Source: Patulibacter sp.
Lineage (GTDB): Bacteria; Actinomycetota; Thermoleophilia; Solirubrobacterales; Solirubrobacteraceae
NCBI GenBank assembly: GCA_023268575.1
Contig: JALRCL010000365.1
Span: 1-5,653, forward strand
Length of the DNA stretch: 5,653 bases
Direction of reading: 5' to 3'
A program made the translations under genes and the position numbers. Shown in pieces: positions 1 to 5,628 of this stretch. Each line of letters starts with the position of its first letter. The first letter of the stretch is position 1. Below the pieces are notes generated by a model. It was not told the origin of the DNA and ran no database searches. It worked only from the letters and a program-made list of their open reading frames with translations.

Positions 1-841
1 CGTTGGCATCGACGCCGTAGGCCTTCCACGTCGCCGGCATGAACTGCATCCAGCCCAGCGCGCCGGCACTGGAGACGTTGAGGTTGCGGCCGTAGTCGGT
101 CTCGATCTCGTTGATCGCCGCCAGCACCTCCCACCGCACCCCGTACTGGATGCCCGCCGCCTGGTAGATCGGCAGCAAGAACGGCGGGATCCGGAACCGA
201 TCGATGAAGAAGTTCGGCACCCCCACCGGCGCGGGGCCCGGCAACACCTCGACCGTCGAGGCATCCAACGGATCGGGCTCCACCACCGCCCCCGCCGCAC
301 GACGCTCCGCCGCCGCACGCCGCTGCGCCGAAGAGACCCGCGTCCCGTCCGCACGCTCCCGCACCCGCGCACGCGCATCATCCGCCGCCTGCGCCACCGC
401 ACGCGCCTGCCGACGCTCCTCACTGCCCGCACGACCAGCAGCACCCGCCGCCGCACCACCACGACCAGACACCGCCGCACCAGCAGCCGCCGTCCCAGAA
501 CCACCCGCGACCGGCGCACCAGCCACCGGAGCCGGCGACGCCGACGCACCCGCCGCCGAAGCAGACGCAGCCGACCCGCCACCAGTCACCTTCACCGCCG
601 CCACACCCAGATCCGGCAACGGAATCTGATCCAACGGCGTCCCCGGCGGCACATCAACCGTGATCGACACCACCCGACCACCAGCCAACGTCACCTCGAT
701 CGTCCGCTGCTGCGCCGACGCCCCCGACACCTGACCCAAACCCGCCACCACCAACCCCGCCGCACCAAGACCCGCAGCAGCACGGCGCAGGGATGGCCGA
801 CGCCGCGCCGCGGCGCGGGCCATGCGGCGCTCCAGGCTCAT
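1..841 (-). CDS. Secreted lytic murein transglycosylase, SLT/MltB-like (3' end cut by the window)
   Basis: It probably cleaves peptidoglycan glycan strands outside the membrane. 280 codons are visible and the frame is still open at the window edge. Residues 1-43 look like a Sec signal: an Arg-rich N-terminus, a hydrophobic stretch at about 21-38, and an ASA-QQ cleavage site after residue 43. Residues 46-86 form a small beta-like segment (RTIEVTLAGGRVVSITV). Residues 87-205 are an Ala/Gly/Ser/Arg-rich, probably disordered linker with a charged helical part at about 140-185. The catalytic fold starts near residue 210. AINEIETDYGRN (241-253) carries the likely catalytic Glu247, which aligns with the VET Glu of MltB, and AGALGWMQFMPATW (259-272) is the second signature. 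The ATG at 841 has GGAGG seven bases upstream; ATG at residue 7 is a weaker alternative. Codon use changes sharply near residue 190 (see findings). The transglycosylase call is firm, but the exact subfamily and substrate are not. Confidence 0.9.
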   Translation of the reverse strand, partial: MSLERRMARAAARRRPSLRRAAAGLGAAGLVVAGLGQVSGASAQQRTIEVTLAGGRVVSITVDVPPGTPLDQIPLPDLGVAAVKVTGGGSAASASAAGASASPAPVAGAPVAGGSGTAAAGAAVSGRGGAAAGAAGRAGSEERRQARAVAQAADDARARVRERADGTRVSSAQRRAAAERRAAGAVVEPDPLDASTVEVLPGPAPVGVPNFFIDRFRIPPFLLPIYQAAGIQYGVRWEVLAAINEIETDYGRNLNVSSAGALGWMQFMPATWKAYGVDAN

Positions 842-848
842 CGCCCGG

Positions 849-853
849 CCTCC
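849..853 (-). promoter_or_regulatory. Ribosome binding site of the transglycosylase gene
   Basis: GGAGG on the minus strand ends seven bases before the ATG at 841. This fixes the start over the internal ATG six codons downstream, which has no comparable site. Confidence 0.75.
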
Positions 854-870
854 GTCCCGGCCGTCGGATG

Positions 871-894
871 GTTCACGCGCATGCGTGCGCGAAC
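871..894 (-). other. Leader hairpin upstream of the transglycosylase gene
   Basis: The arms 871-880 and 885-894 can pair over ten positions with one A-C mismatch and one G-U (or G-T) pair, around a four-base loop. On the minus strand the arms read GTTCGCGCAC and GCGCGTGAAC. It lies between the candidate promoter (919-948) and the ribosome binding site (849-853), so it would be in the mRNA leader. It could protect the 5' end or modulate expression, but such a hairpin can also arise by chance in DNA this GC-rich. Confidence 0.35.
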
Positions 895-918
895 GACGCT
901 CCTCCCAAGCACGCGCTC

Positions 919-948
919 ACCATACAGTCCGTCCGGACACTGCGTCAA
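919..948 (-). promoter_or_regulatory. Candidate sigma70-type promoter for the transglycosylase gene, with an embedded inverted repeat
   Basis: On the minus strand a TTGACG -35 box (948-943) is followed by an 18-base spacer and a TATGGT -10 box (924-919). Transcription would start near 912, giving a leader of about 70 bases. The spacer (942-925) is itself an imperfect inverted repeat, CAGT-GTCCGGAC-GG-ACTG, centred on a perfect 8-base palindrome. That is where a repressor would block RNA polymerase. The -35 match is good (5 of 6) and the -10 moderate (4 of 6). Nothing in the window identifies a regulator. Confidence 0.5.
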
Positions 949-956
949 CAGGACTG

Positions 957-1026
957 CCGGGGGTCCCGGCACCCCGGTCCGAGGGTCGGCACCGTACCCG
1001 CGCCCCCGGGGGTCCCGCCACCCCGG
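957..1026 (-). terminator. Two tandem GC-rich hairpins after the dehydrogenase gene, possible terminator
   Basis: Each copy of the tandem repeat holds a stem of CCGGGG pairing with CCCCGG around a nine-base loop: 957-962 with 972-977, and 1006-1011 with 1021-1026. The first hairpin met by RNA polymerase begins nine bases after the dehydrogenase stop. Neither is followed by a T run on the minus strand, so they are not classical intrinsic terminators. U-tract-poor hairpins are often proposed as terminators or 3'-end protectors in GC-rich actinobacteria. They also separate the dehydrogenase from the transglycosylase promoter. Confidence 0.5.
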
Positions 1027-1055
1027 ATCGTGGGTCAGCGTCCGTACAGGCGCCC
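957..1055. repeat. Imperfect tandem duplication, unit about 49-50 bp, spanning the end of the dehydrogenase gene
   Basis: Positions 957-1005 and 1006-1055 are head-to-tail copies. The first 21 bases match at 20 positions (957-977 against 1006-1026). The rest aligns with seven mismatches and one single-base gap, giving about 41 of 50 columns identical by hand alignment. The 1006-1055 copy contains the last codons and TGA stop of the dehydrogenase (stop at 1037-1035). The 957-1005 copy carries a decayed counterpart whose stop has become CGA. I see no third copy on either side. Confidence 0.75.
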
Positions 1056-2525
1056 GACGAAGCCCGCGAGCAGCTTGGAGACCCGCGGCGTGTAGGGGAA
1101 GTGGTGCACGTCGCGCTTCAGCTGCGGGCCGCTGCCGAGGATCGTCTGGGTGCGGCAGTACTTGCGAATGCCGCCAGCGCCGTGGCGCGAGCCGATGCCG
1201 GAGGTCTTCCACCCGCCCATCGGCGCGTCGAAGACCATGTAGTTCACGAGGGCGTCGTTCACGCAGACCGCGCCGCACTCCATCCGCCGGGCGATCGCGT
1301 CGCCCTTCGCCGCGTCGCTCGTGAAGACGCTGCCCTGCAGGCCGTAGGGCGAGTCGTTGGCCAGCCGGATCGCCTCGTCGACGTCGGCGACCCGCATCAC
1401 CGGGATCGTCGGGCCGAAGGTCTCCTCGGTCATGCAGCTCATGGAGTGGTCGACGTCCGCGAGGACCGTCGGCTCGAAGAACCGCCCGGGACCGGAGCGC
1501 CGCGCCCCGCCGGTGATGGCCCTCGCGCCCTTGTCGAGGGCGTCGCGGACGTGCCGCTCGATGATGTCGATCTGCGGCGGGTGCGTGATCGCGCCGACCT
1601 CGACGGACCCCGGCCCACCGGCCTCGCCCTGACGCAGGCCCTGCACGATCTCGCCCAGCCGCGCGACGAACCGGTCGTAGATCGCGTCCTCGACGTAGAT
1701 CCGCTCGACCGAGATGCAGACCTGGCCGCTGTTGCAGAGCGCCGAGAAGGCGGCGGCGTTCGCCGCGCGCTCGAGGTTCGCGTCGGCGCAGACGATCATG
1801 GCGTCCTTGCCGCCGAGCTCCAGCGACACCGGCGTGACGGTGTCCGCGGCGCGGCGCATGACCGCCTGACCGGTGGCGGTCGACCCGGTGAACATGACGT
1901 AGTCCACGGCGTCGACGACGGCCTCGCCGGTCTCGCGCGCGCCGTTGACGACGGTGAAGACGCCCTCCGGCATGCCCGACTCCGCGAGCATCTCTGCGGT
2001 CAGCAGCGCCGTCAGCGGCGTGACCTCGGACGGCTTCAGCAGGACCGAGTTGCCGGCCATGAGCGCCGGGACGCAGTCGCAGAACGCGTTCACGAGCGGG
2101 TAGTTCCACGGCCCGATGACGCCGACGAGGCCGTAGGGCTCGTAGCGGACGGTGACCTTCCGGCCGAGGACCATCGGGGCCCAGGTGCGGAAGCGCTCCT
2201 CGGCGAGGTAGCGCTCCGACCGCTTGGACCAGAAGGCGAAGCTCTGCAGGGCGACGGCGATCTCCAGCTGCGCGTCGTCGTCGGTCTTGCCGGTCTCGCG
2301 GCAGATCGTCTCGCGCATGCGGTCCGCGTTGCGCGCGAGCCAGCGGCGGGCGGCGTCAAGGACGGCGGTGCGCTCGCGGAACGTTCGCTCGCCCCAGGCG
2401 ACCTGCGCCGTGCGGGCACGCGCGGCGAGCTCGGCGACCTCCGCCGCGCCGGCGACGGCGACCTCGTCGATCGTGCGGCCCGTGGCGGGCGCCTCGACGG
2501 GCATCAGCTGGGTCTCGGTGGCCAC
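1035..2525 (-). CDS. NAD(P)-dependent aldehyde dehydrogenase family protein
   Basis: This cytoplasmic enzyme oxidises an aldehyde to its carboxylic acid. It is complete at 496 residues, normal for the family. The catalytic set is present: Asn141 in GPWNYPL, Lys164 and Glu167 in LLKPSE, the nucleotide-binding FTGSTATG (212-219), general base Glu236 in ELGGK, nucleophile Cys270 in NSGQVC, and Glu368 in EETFGP. Glu167 sits where ALDH2 has Glu195, which favours NAD over NADP. The stretch around GQVCISVERIYVED resembles mycobacterial GabD2-type succinate-semialdehyde dehydrogenases from memory, but the substrate cannot be read from sequence. The C-terminus (about 470-496) ends in a basic, hydrophobic tail, SKLLAGFVGRLYGR. 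The GTG start at 2525 follows a GGAGGAGGAG site at six-base spacing. The frame stays open upstream, but that part lies over the preceding Mce gene. It has its own candidate promoter and sits 134 bp after the Mce pair. Confidence 0.93.
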   Translation of the reverse strand: MATETQLMPVEAPATGRTIDEVAVAGAAEVAELAARARTAQVAWGERTFRERTAVLDAARRWLARNADRMRETICRETGKTDDDAQLEIAVALQSFAFWSKRSERYLAEERFRTWAPMVLGRKVTVRYEPYGLVGVIGPWNYPLVNAFCDCVPALMAGNSVLLKPSEVTPLTALLTAEMLAESGMPEGVFTVVNGARETGEAVVDAVDYVMFTGSTATGQAVMRRAADTVTPVSLELGGKDAMIVCADANLERAANAAAFSALCNSGQVCISVERIYVEDAIYDRFVARLGEIVQGLRQGEAGGPGSVEVGAITHPPQIDIIERHVRDALDKGARAITGGARRSGPGRFFEPTVLADVDHSMSCMTEETFGPTIPVMRVADVDEAIRLANDSPYGLQGSVFTSDAAKGDAIARRMECGAVCVNDALVNYMVFDAPMGGWKTSGIGSRHGAGGIRKYCRTQTILGSGPQLKRDVHHFPYTPRVSKLLAGFVGRLYGR

Positions 2526-2531
2526 GTCCTG

Positions 2532-2541
2532 CTCCTCCTCC
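2532..2541 (-). promoter_or_regulatory. Ribosome binding site of the aldehyde dehydrogenase gene
   Basis: GGAGGAGGAG on the minus strand ends six bases before the GTG at 2525. It decides the GTG start over an ATG seven codons downstream (2504). A small hairpin (minus-strand arms GCGGC and GCCGC, loop GTTC, 2556-2543) ends just upstream of the site. Confidence 0.75.
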
Positions 2542-2577
2542 GGCGGCGAACGCCGCTCACGGTGCTCTGACCCCGCC

Positions 2578-2607
2578 ACTGTACAGCGTGTCCAGAGGCT
2601 TTGTCCC
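2578..2607 (-). promoter_or_regulatory. Candidate promoter and operator of the aldehyde dehydrogenase gene
   Basis: A GGGACA -35-like box (2607-2602) and a TACAGT -10-like box (2583-2578) are separated by 18 bases on the minus strand, each matching consensus at four of six positions. Overlapping the spacer and -10 is the inverted repeat CTGGACA-CGC-TGTACAG (2595-2579): seven-base arms with one mismatch around a three-base centre. Its size and placement are typical of an operator for a dimeric TetR- or GntR-type repressor. On the plus strand it can also be read as a direct repeat TGTACA-GCG-TGTCCA. No regulator gene is in the window. Confidence 0.45.
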
Positions 2608-2619
2608 GGGTGGGCGCCA

Positions 2620-2640
2620 GCCGCGCGGCGCCGGCGCGGC
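2620..2640 (-). terminator. GC-rich hairpin after the mce genes, possible terminator
   Basis: Arms GCCGCGC (2620-2626) and GCGCGGC (2634-2640) pair perfectly over seven bases around a seven-base loop, 19 bases after the stop of the second Mce gene. There is no T run after it on the minus strand. Its place between the mce stop and the dehydrogenase promoter fits a transcript end, but it may only be an mRNA 3' stabiliser or a chance hairpin. Confidence 0.4.
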
Positions 2641-2659
2641 AACGCGCCCCGCGAATGGG

Positions 2660-4126
2660 TCAGGGCGCGACCGACGGATCCCGACGGACCTGCGGGAACG
2701 TCGTGCGGCGGCCGTCGAAGTCCTGCGGCGTCGCCACGGCGCAGGCCGGGGCGGCCTTCGCGTCGACGAGCGCCTGCGCGAGGAAGCCGCCGACGCTCGC
2801 GCCGGTGAGCCCCTTCGTGCAGTTGCGGCCGTCGAGCACGGTCATCGTCCGCGGATCTCTCGCCCAGCCGGGCGTCTGGTACGGGTTGGCGCGGTTGCTC
2901 TTCAGGCGCTCCGGCCAGACCGCGAGGCTCTCCGGGTTCAGCGGCAGGGTCTGGCGCAGGTAGTGGAACCGTCGACCGTCGGCGCCCTTCGCGGTCGCGT
3001 GCGTCGCCGACGCCGGGTTGGCGAAGAACGCGCGCATCTCGTCGCGGAAGCGTCCGAAGTACTCGAGCGTCGGGTTGAGGTCGCGCAGCAGCGGCTCGGC
3101 CTCGGCGATCCACGGACGGAGGGCGTCGACGACCCGCGTGAGCGCCGGCAGGCCGGTCCGCGAGCGCTCGATCACCGGCTCGAGGCGGACGAGCAGCGCG
3201 CGCAGGTCCGGCGCCAGGCGCTCGAGCGACCGCAGCGTCGGCGTGAGCTCGGCCGCCACCGGCAGCATGAGGCGCACGAGCGGGTCGGTGTCGCGCGAGA
3301 AGGTGCCGAGACGCCCGATCGTGCGCTCGGAGTCGCGCTGGAACGGCGGCAGGGCGCGGATCGTGGCCTGGACCGCATCGGCGCGGCGGCTCGTGATCTC
3401 CGTCAGGCGCGCGCCGTCGGTGATGAGGCCCGAGAGCTCGCCGCGGCGCTGGCTCAGCGCCCCGAACGCCCGGCCGCTGTCGCGGACGAGGCCCTGGACC
3501 GCCTGGTCCTGTTGGTCGAGGATCCGCAGGAGGCCCGTCAGCTCGTCGGCGAACGGCGACACGATGCCGATCGCCGCCGAGAACTCGGCGCCGCGCCCGT
3601 CCAGCGCGTCGGCGCCGGTGCGGATCCAGCGACCGAGGTGGTCGCGGGTGTCGCGGTCGAAGGTCCGCAGGACCTCGTCGAACTCGACCGTCGGCCGGAC
3701 GGCGGAGCGCGGCAGGCGACCGCCGTCGGGCAGCATCGCCGACGCCAGGGCGGTGCGGGAGCGGGTTCCGGGGCTCAGCTCGACCCAGGTCTCGCCGAGC
3801 AGCGTCTTCGCGCGCAGCGTCGCCCGCGTGTCGCGTGGGATCGGCGCGTAGCGCGGCTCGATCTCCAGGACGACGCGGGTGCGGCCCGTCCGGCGATCCG
3901 GGTCGAGCTCCTGGACGCGACCGACCGACACGCCGGAGATCCGGACGTCGGACTGCGTGGCCAGCTGCGCGCCCTCGGTGACCTCGAGCTGCACGCGATA
4001 GCCCTGCGGCCGCAGGGGCGTCGGGCCACCGAACGCCGTCCACAGGTAGAGCAGCAGTCCGAAGCAGCTCAGCGCGAAGGCGACCATGAGCCCGAGCTGG
4101 ACGTTCGAGGGGCGGTTCTTGTTCAC
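2660..4126 (-). CDS. Mce/MlaD-family lipid-transport protein (second of the pair)
   Basis: A substrate-binding or channel component of an Mce lipid-import system, anchored in the cytoplasmic membrane with the bulk outside. It has 488 residues. After a short basic N-terminus comes one membrane helix (about 12-32), then the MlaD/Mce domain (about 41-120): GYRVQLEVTEGAQL, the signature SGVSVGRVQEL (64-74), and TLLGETWVELSPG (108-120). Residues 150-365 are a long helical region with repeated polar and hydrophobic spacing, as expected for the Mce tunnel helices. The C-terminal part (about 385-488) has two cysteines, Cys436 and Cys462, which could form a disulphide outside the cell. The GTG start at 4126 overlaps the TGA of the preceding Mce gene in GTGA and has GGAGG six bases upstream. 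The frame is open further upstream, but that is inside the preceding gene. The transported lipid is unknown. Confidence 0.9.
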   Translation of the reverse strand: MNKNRPSNVQLGLMVAFALSCFGLLLYLWTAFGGPTPLRPQGYRVQLEVTEGAQLATQSDVRISGVSVGRVQELDPDRRTGRTRVVLEIEPRYAPIPRDTRATLRAKTLLGETWVELSPGTRSRTALASAMLPDGGRLPRSAVRPTVEFDEVLRTFDRDTRDHLGRWIRTGADALDGRGAEFSAAIGIVSPFADELTGLLRILDQQDQAVQGLVRDSGRAFGALSQRRGELSGLITDGARLTEITSRRADAVQATIRALPPFQRDSERTIGRLGTFSRDTDPLVRLMLPVAAELTPTLRSLERLAPDLRALLVRLEPVIERSRTGLPALTRVVDALRPWIAEAEPLLRDLNPTLEYFGRFRDEMRAFFANPASATHATAKGADGRRFHYLRQTLPLNPESLAVWPERLKSNRANPYQTPGWARDPRTMTVLDGRNCTKGLTGASVGGFLAQALVDAKAAPACAVATPQDFDGRRTTFPQVRRDPSVAP

Positions 4127-5628
4127 CGTCCGCCTCCGGCGGTCGCGCCCGCGGCGGAGCGGGCGGCCTCGGCCGCGGAGCGGCCGTCGGCGCCCCGGTC
4201 GGCGGGCGTCGACGCCGTCGGCGTCGCGCCCCGCCCGGACGCGGTCGCGGCGCTCCGCGCCGCCGCCTGCGGCGAGTCGCTGGCGGGGCCCGTCGTGTCC
4301 GGCCCCTCCTTCGTCGCGGGCGGGCAGAGCGGCGTCTTGCCCAGCGCCCCGAGCAACGTGCCGAGGAACGCCGCCTGCGGGTTGACCTCGGCGGTCTGCG
4401 TGAGGGTCGCCAACGACGAGCAGCTGAGGCTCAGCCGCGCGCGGCGGATCGGGCCGTGCGCGTCCTGCGTGGAGTACATCCACGGCAGGTTGTGGTTCAG
4501 CCACTGCTGGTAGAAGAGGAACCCGCGCTCGTTGCCCGGCGGGTCGTAGGCGAGCATGTTCAGGAACCGGCTGGTCTCGCCGGTCACCGCGTCGCTGTCG
4601 GCATGGCCCTCGTGCACGGCCTGCGCGAAGTCCTCCAGGCGCCGGACCGGCTGCCGCGTGCGGCGCGCGAACGGCTCGAGCTGCTCGCGGATCACCGGCG
4701 CGGTCGCCTTCAGGAACGGCCGCTGGTCGCGCAGCGTCGGCGCCAACTGCTCGGCGACGGGCATGAGCGCGGCGCTCGCGGGCTGCAGCTCGCGAGCGAG
4801 CGACGTGCCGGCGTCCAGCGCGCCGTCGGTGGCGGCGAGCGTCCGCGGCAACTCGCCGAGCGCGGAGCGCAGCTCGCCGTCGCGGCGGCCCATCGTGCCC
4901 AGGACGCGGCTCGTGGAGCGGATCGCGCGGACCACGTCGCCCCGCCCGTCGGCCAGCGCGCCGTTCACGCGGCCCATGAGGGTCACGGCGGCGCGGATCT
5001 GCCGGTTGCGGTCCTCCATCTGCTCGCCGATGAGCCGGAGGTTGCGCTGGACCGGCGAGAGCCGCTGGAGGGTGCCCGCGAGCGCACGACCGTCGTTCGG
5101 CAGGCCCTCGCCGGCGCCGTCGACGAGCATCTTCAGCGCGAGGCGGGTGTCGCCGTCCAGGGAGGCGAGCAGCTCGTCGAGATGGACGTTCACCGCGGTG
5201 CGGGAGTCCGGGATCCGCGCTCCGGGCCGCAGCCGCTGCGCGGCGCGCCCGAGGTCGAGCTCGACGCTCATGTCGTACAGGCCGCTCTTCGGACGCAGCA
5301 GCGCGGAGGCGTCGCGCCGCAGCTTGCGGGCATGGCGCGCCTTCACCCGGATGTCGATGACGGCCGCGCCCCGCTCGAGGTGGACGTCGGTGATGTCGCC
5401 GACGTCGACCCCGGCGATGAGCACCTGCTGCCCCTGGCCGGGCGTGACGGCCTGGGCGGTCGACAGCTCGACCTGGAAGCGCTCGTAGCGCTCGGCGCCC
5501 CCGGGCAGCCAGCCCGGCAGCGCGACGCGCTGGTTCACGAGGATGACGCCGGTGACCGCGAGGGCGAGCGCGAGCATCGCGACGATCACCGCGACGGTCC
5601 GGCCGTGGGCCTGGAGCGCGCGACGCAT
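4123..5628 (-). CDS. Mce/MlaD-family lipid-transport protein (first of the pair)
   Basis: A membrane-anchored Mce component, probably forming a hetero-oligomer with its neighbour and with Mce proteins encoded upstream. It has 501 residues. One membrane helix spans about 11-31, and the Mce/MlaD domain about 48-127, with FQVELSTAQAVTPGQGQQV, the signature AGVDVGDITDVHLERG (72-87) and SGLYDMSVELDLG (115-127). A long helical region (about 150-345) follows, then a C-terminal module with ERGFLFYQQWLNHNLPW (367-383). Residues about 436-501 are a low-complexity tail rich in Ala, Ser, Gly, Thr and Arg, probably disordered. The ATG at 5628 is the first conventional start in this frame in the window. 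It has only a weak purine stretch (GTGGGGGTCGG) upstream, and it overlaps a TGA in TGATG, so translation probably depends on coupling to the upstream gene. Which of MceA-F it corresponds to cannot be decided here. Confidence 0.9.
   Translation of the reverse strand: MRRALQAHGRTVAVIVAMLALALAVTGVILVNQRVALPGWLPGGAERYERFQVELSTAQAVTPGQGQQVLIAGVDVGDITDVHLERGAAVIDIRVKARHARKLRRDASALLRPKSGLYDMSVELDLGRAAQRLRPGARIPDSRTAVNVHLDELLASLDGDTRLALKMLVDGAGEGLPNDGRALAGTLQRLSPVQRNLRLIGEQMEDRNRQIRAAVTLMGRVNGALADGRGDVVRAIRSTSRVLGTMGRRDGELRSALGELPRTLAATDGALDAGTSLARELQPASAALMPVAEQLAPTLRDQRPFLKATAPVIREQLEPFARRTRQPVRRLEDFAQAVHEGHADSDAVTGETSRFLNMLAYDPPGNERGFLFYQQWLNHNLPWMYSTQDAHGPIRRARLSLSCSSLATLTQTAEVNPQAAFLGTLLGALGKTPLCPPATKEGPDTTGPASDSPQAAARSAATASGRGATPTASTPADRGADGRSAAEAARSAAGATAGGGR
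4133..4137 (-). promoter_or_regulatory. Ribosome binding site of the second Mce gene, inside the first
   Basis: GGAGG on the minus strand ends six bases before the GTG at 4126 and lies within the last codons of the first Mce gene. With the four-base GTGA overlap it supports translational coupling and decides the GTG start. Confidence 0.75.

Noticed and set aside
204..629. Plus-strand Pro/Ala-rich open frame of 141 codons
   Set aside because: It lies opposite the Ala/Gly linker of the transglycosylase. The Pro/Ala/Thr composition follows from that codon bias, and there is no ribosome binding site or domain.
957..1055. Possible CRISPR-like or mobile-element terminal repeat
   Set aside because: Only two directly adjacent copies with no spacers, one covering the end of a coding sequence, and no transposase or target-site duplication nearby. 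A local tandem duplication explains it.
838..2109. Minus-strand open frame of 423 codons overlapping the dehydrogenase
   Set aside because: Out-of-frame shadow of the dehydrogenase. Its product is Arg/Gly/Ala-rich and lacks motifs.
822..2570. Long plus-strand open frame of 582 codons opposite the dehydrogenase
   Set aside because: It is the antisense shadow of a gene with all catalytic motifs. Its product is Arg/Ala/Asp-rich with no recognisable domain, and long spurious frames are expected at this GC content.
2526..4043. Upstream extension of the dehydrogenase frame to a 1002-codon fusion
   Set aside because: The extra 506 codons lie out of frame over the second Mce gene and look like low-information Arg/Pro/Ala sequence. 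The GTG at 2525 has a near-perfect ribosome binding site.
4127..4504. Longer start for the second Mce gene
   Set aside because: The extra codons overlap the first Mce gene and would bury the membrane helix in the protein interior. The GTGA overlap with GGAGG marks the real start.
2588..4513. Plus-strand open frame of 641 codons opposite the second Mce gene
   Set aside because: Antisense shadow with biased Arg/Ala/Glu composition and no recognisable domain. It crosses an intergenic region and the boundary between two well-supported minus-strand genes.
4556..5488. Plus-strand Ser/Arg-rich open frame of 310 codons opposite the first Mce gene
   Set aside because: Ser/Arg composition typical of an antisense frame of a GC-rich gene, with no domain.
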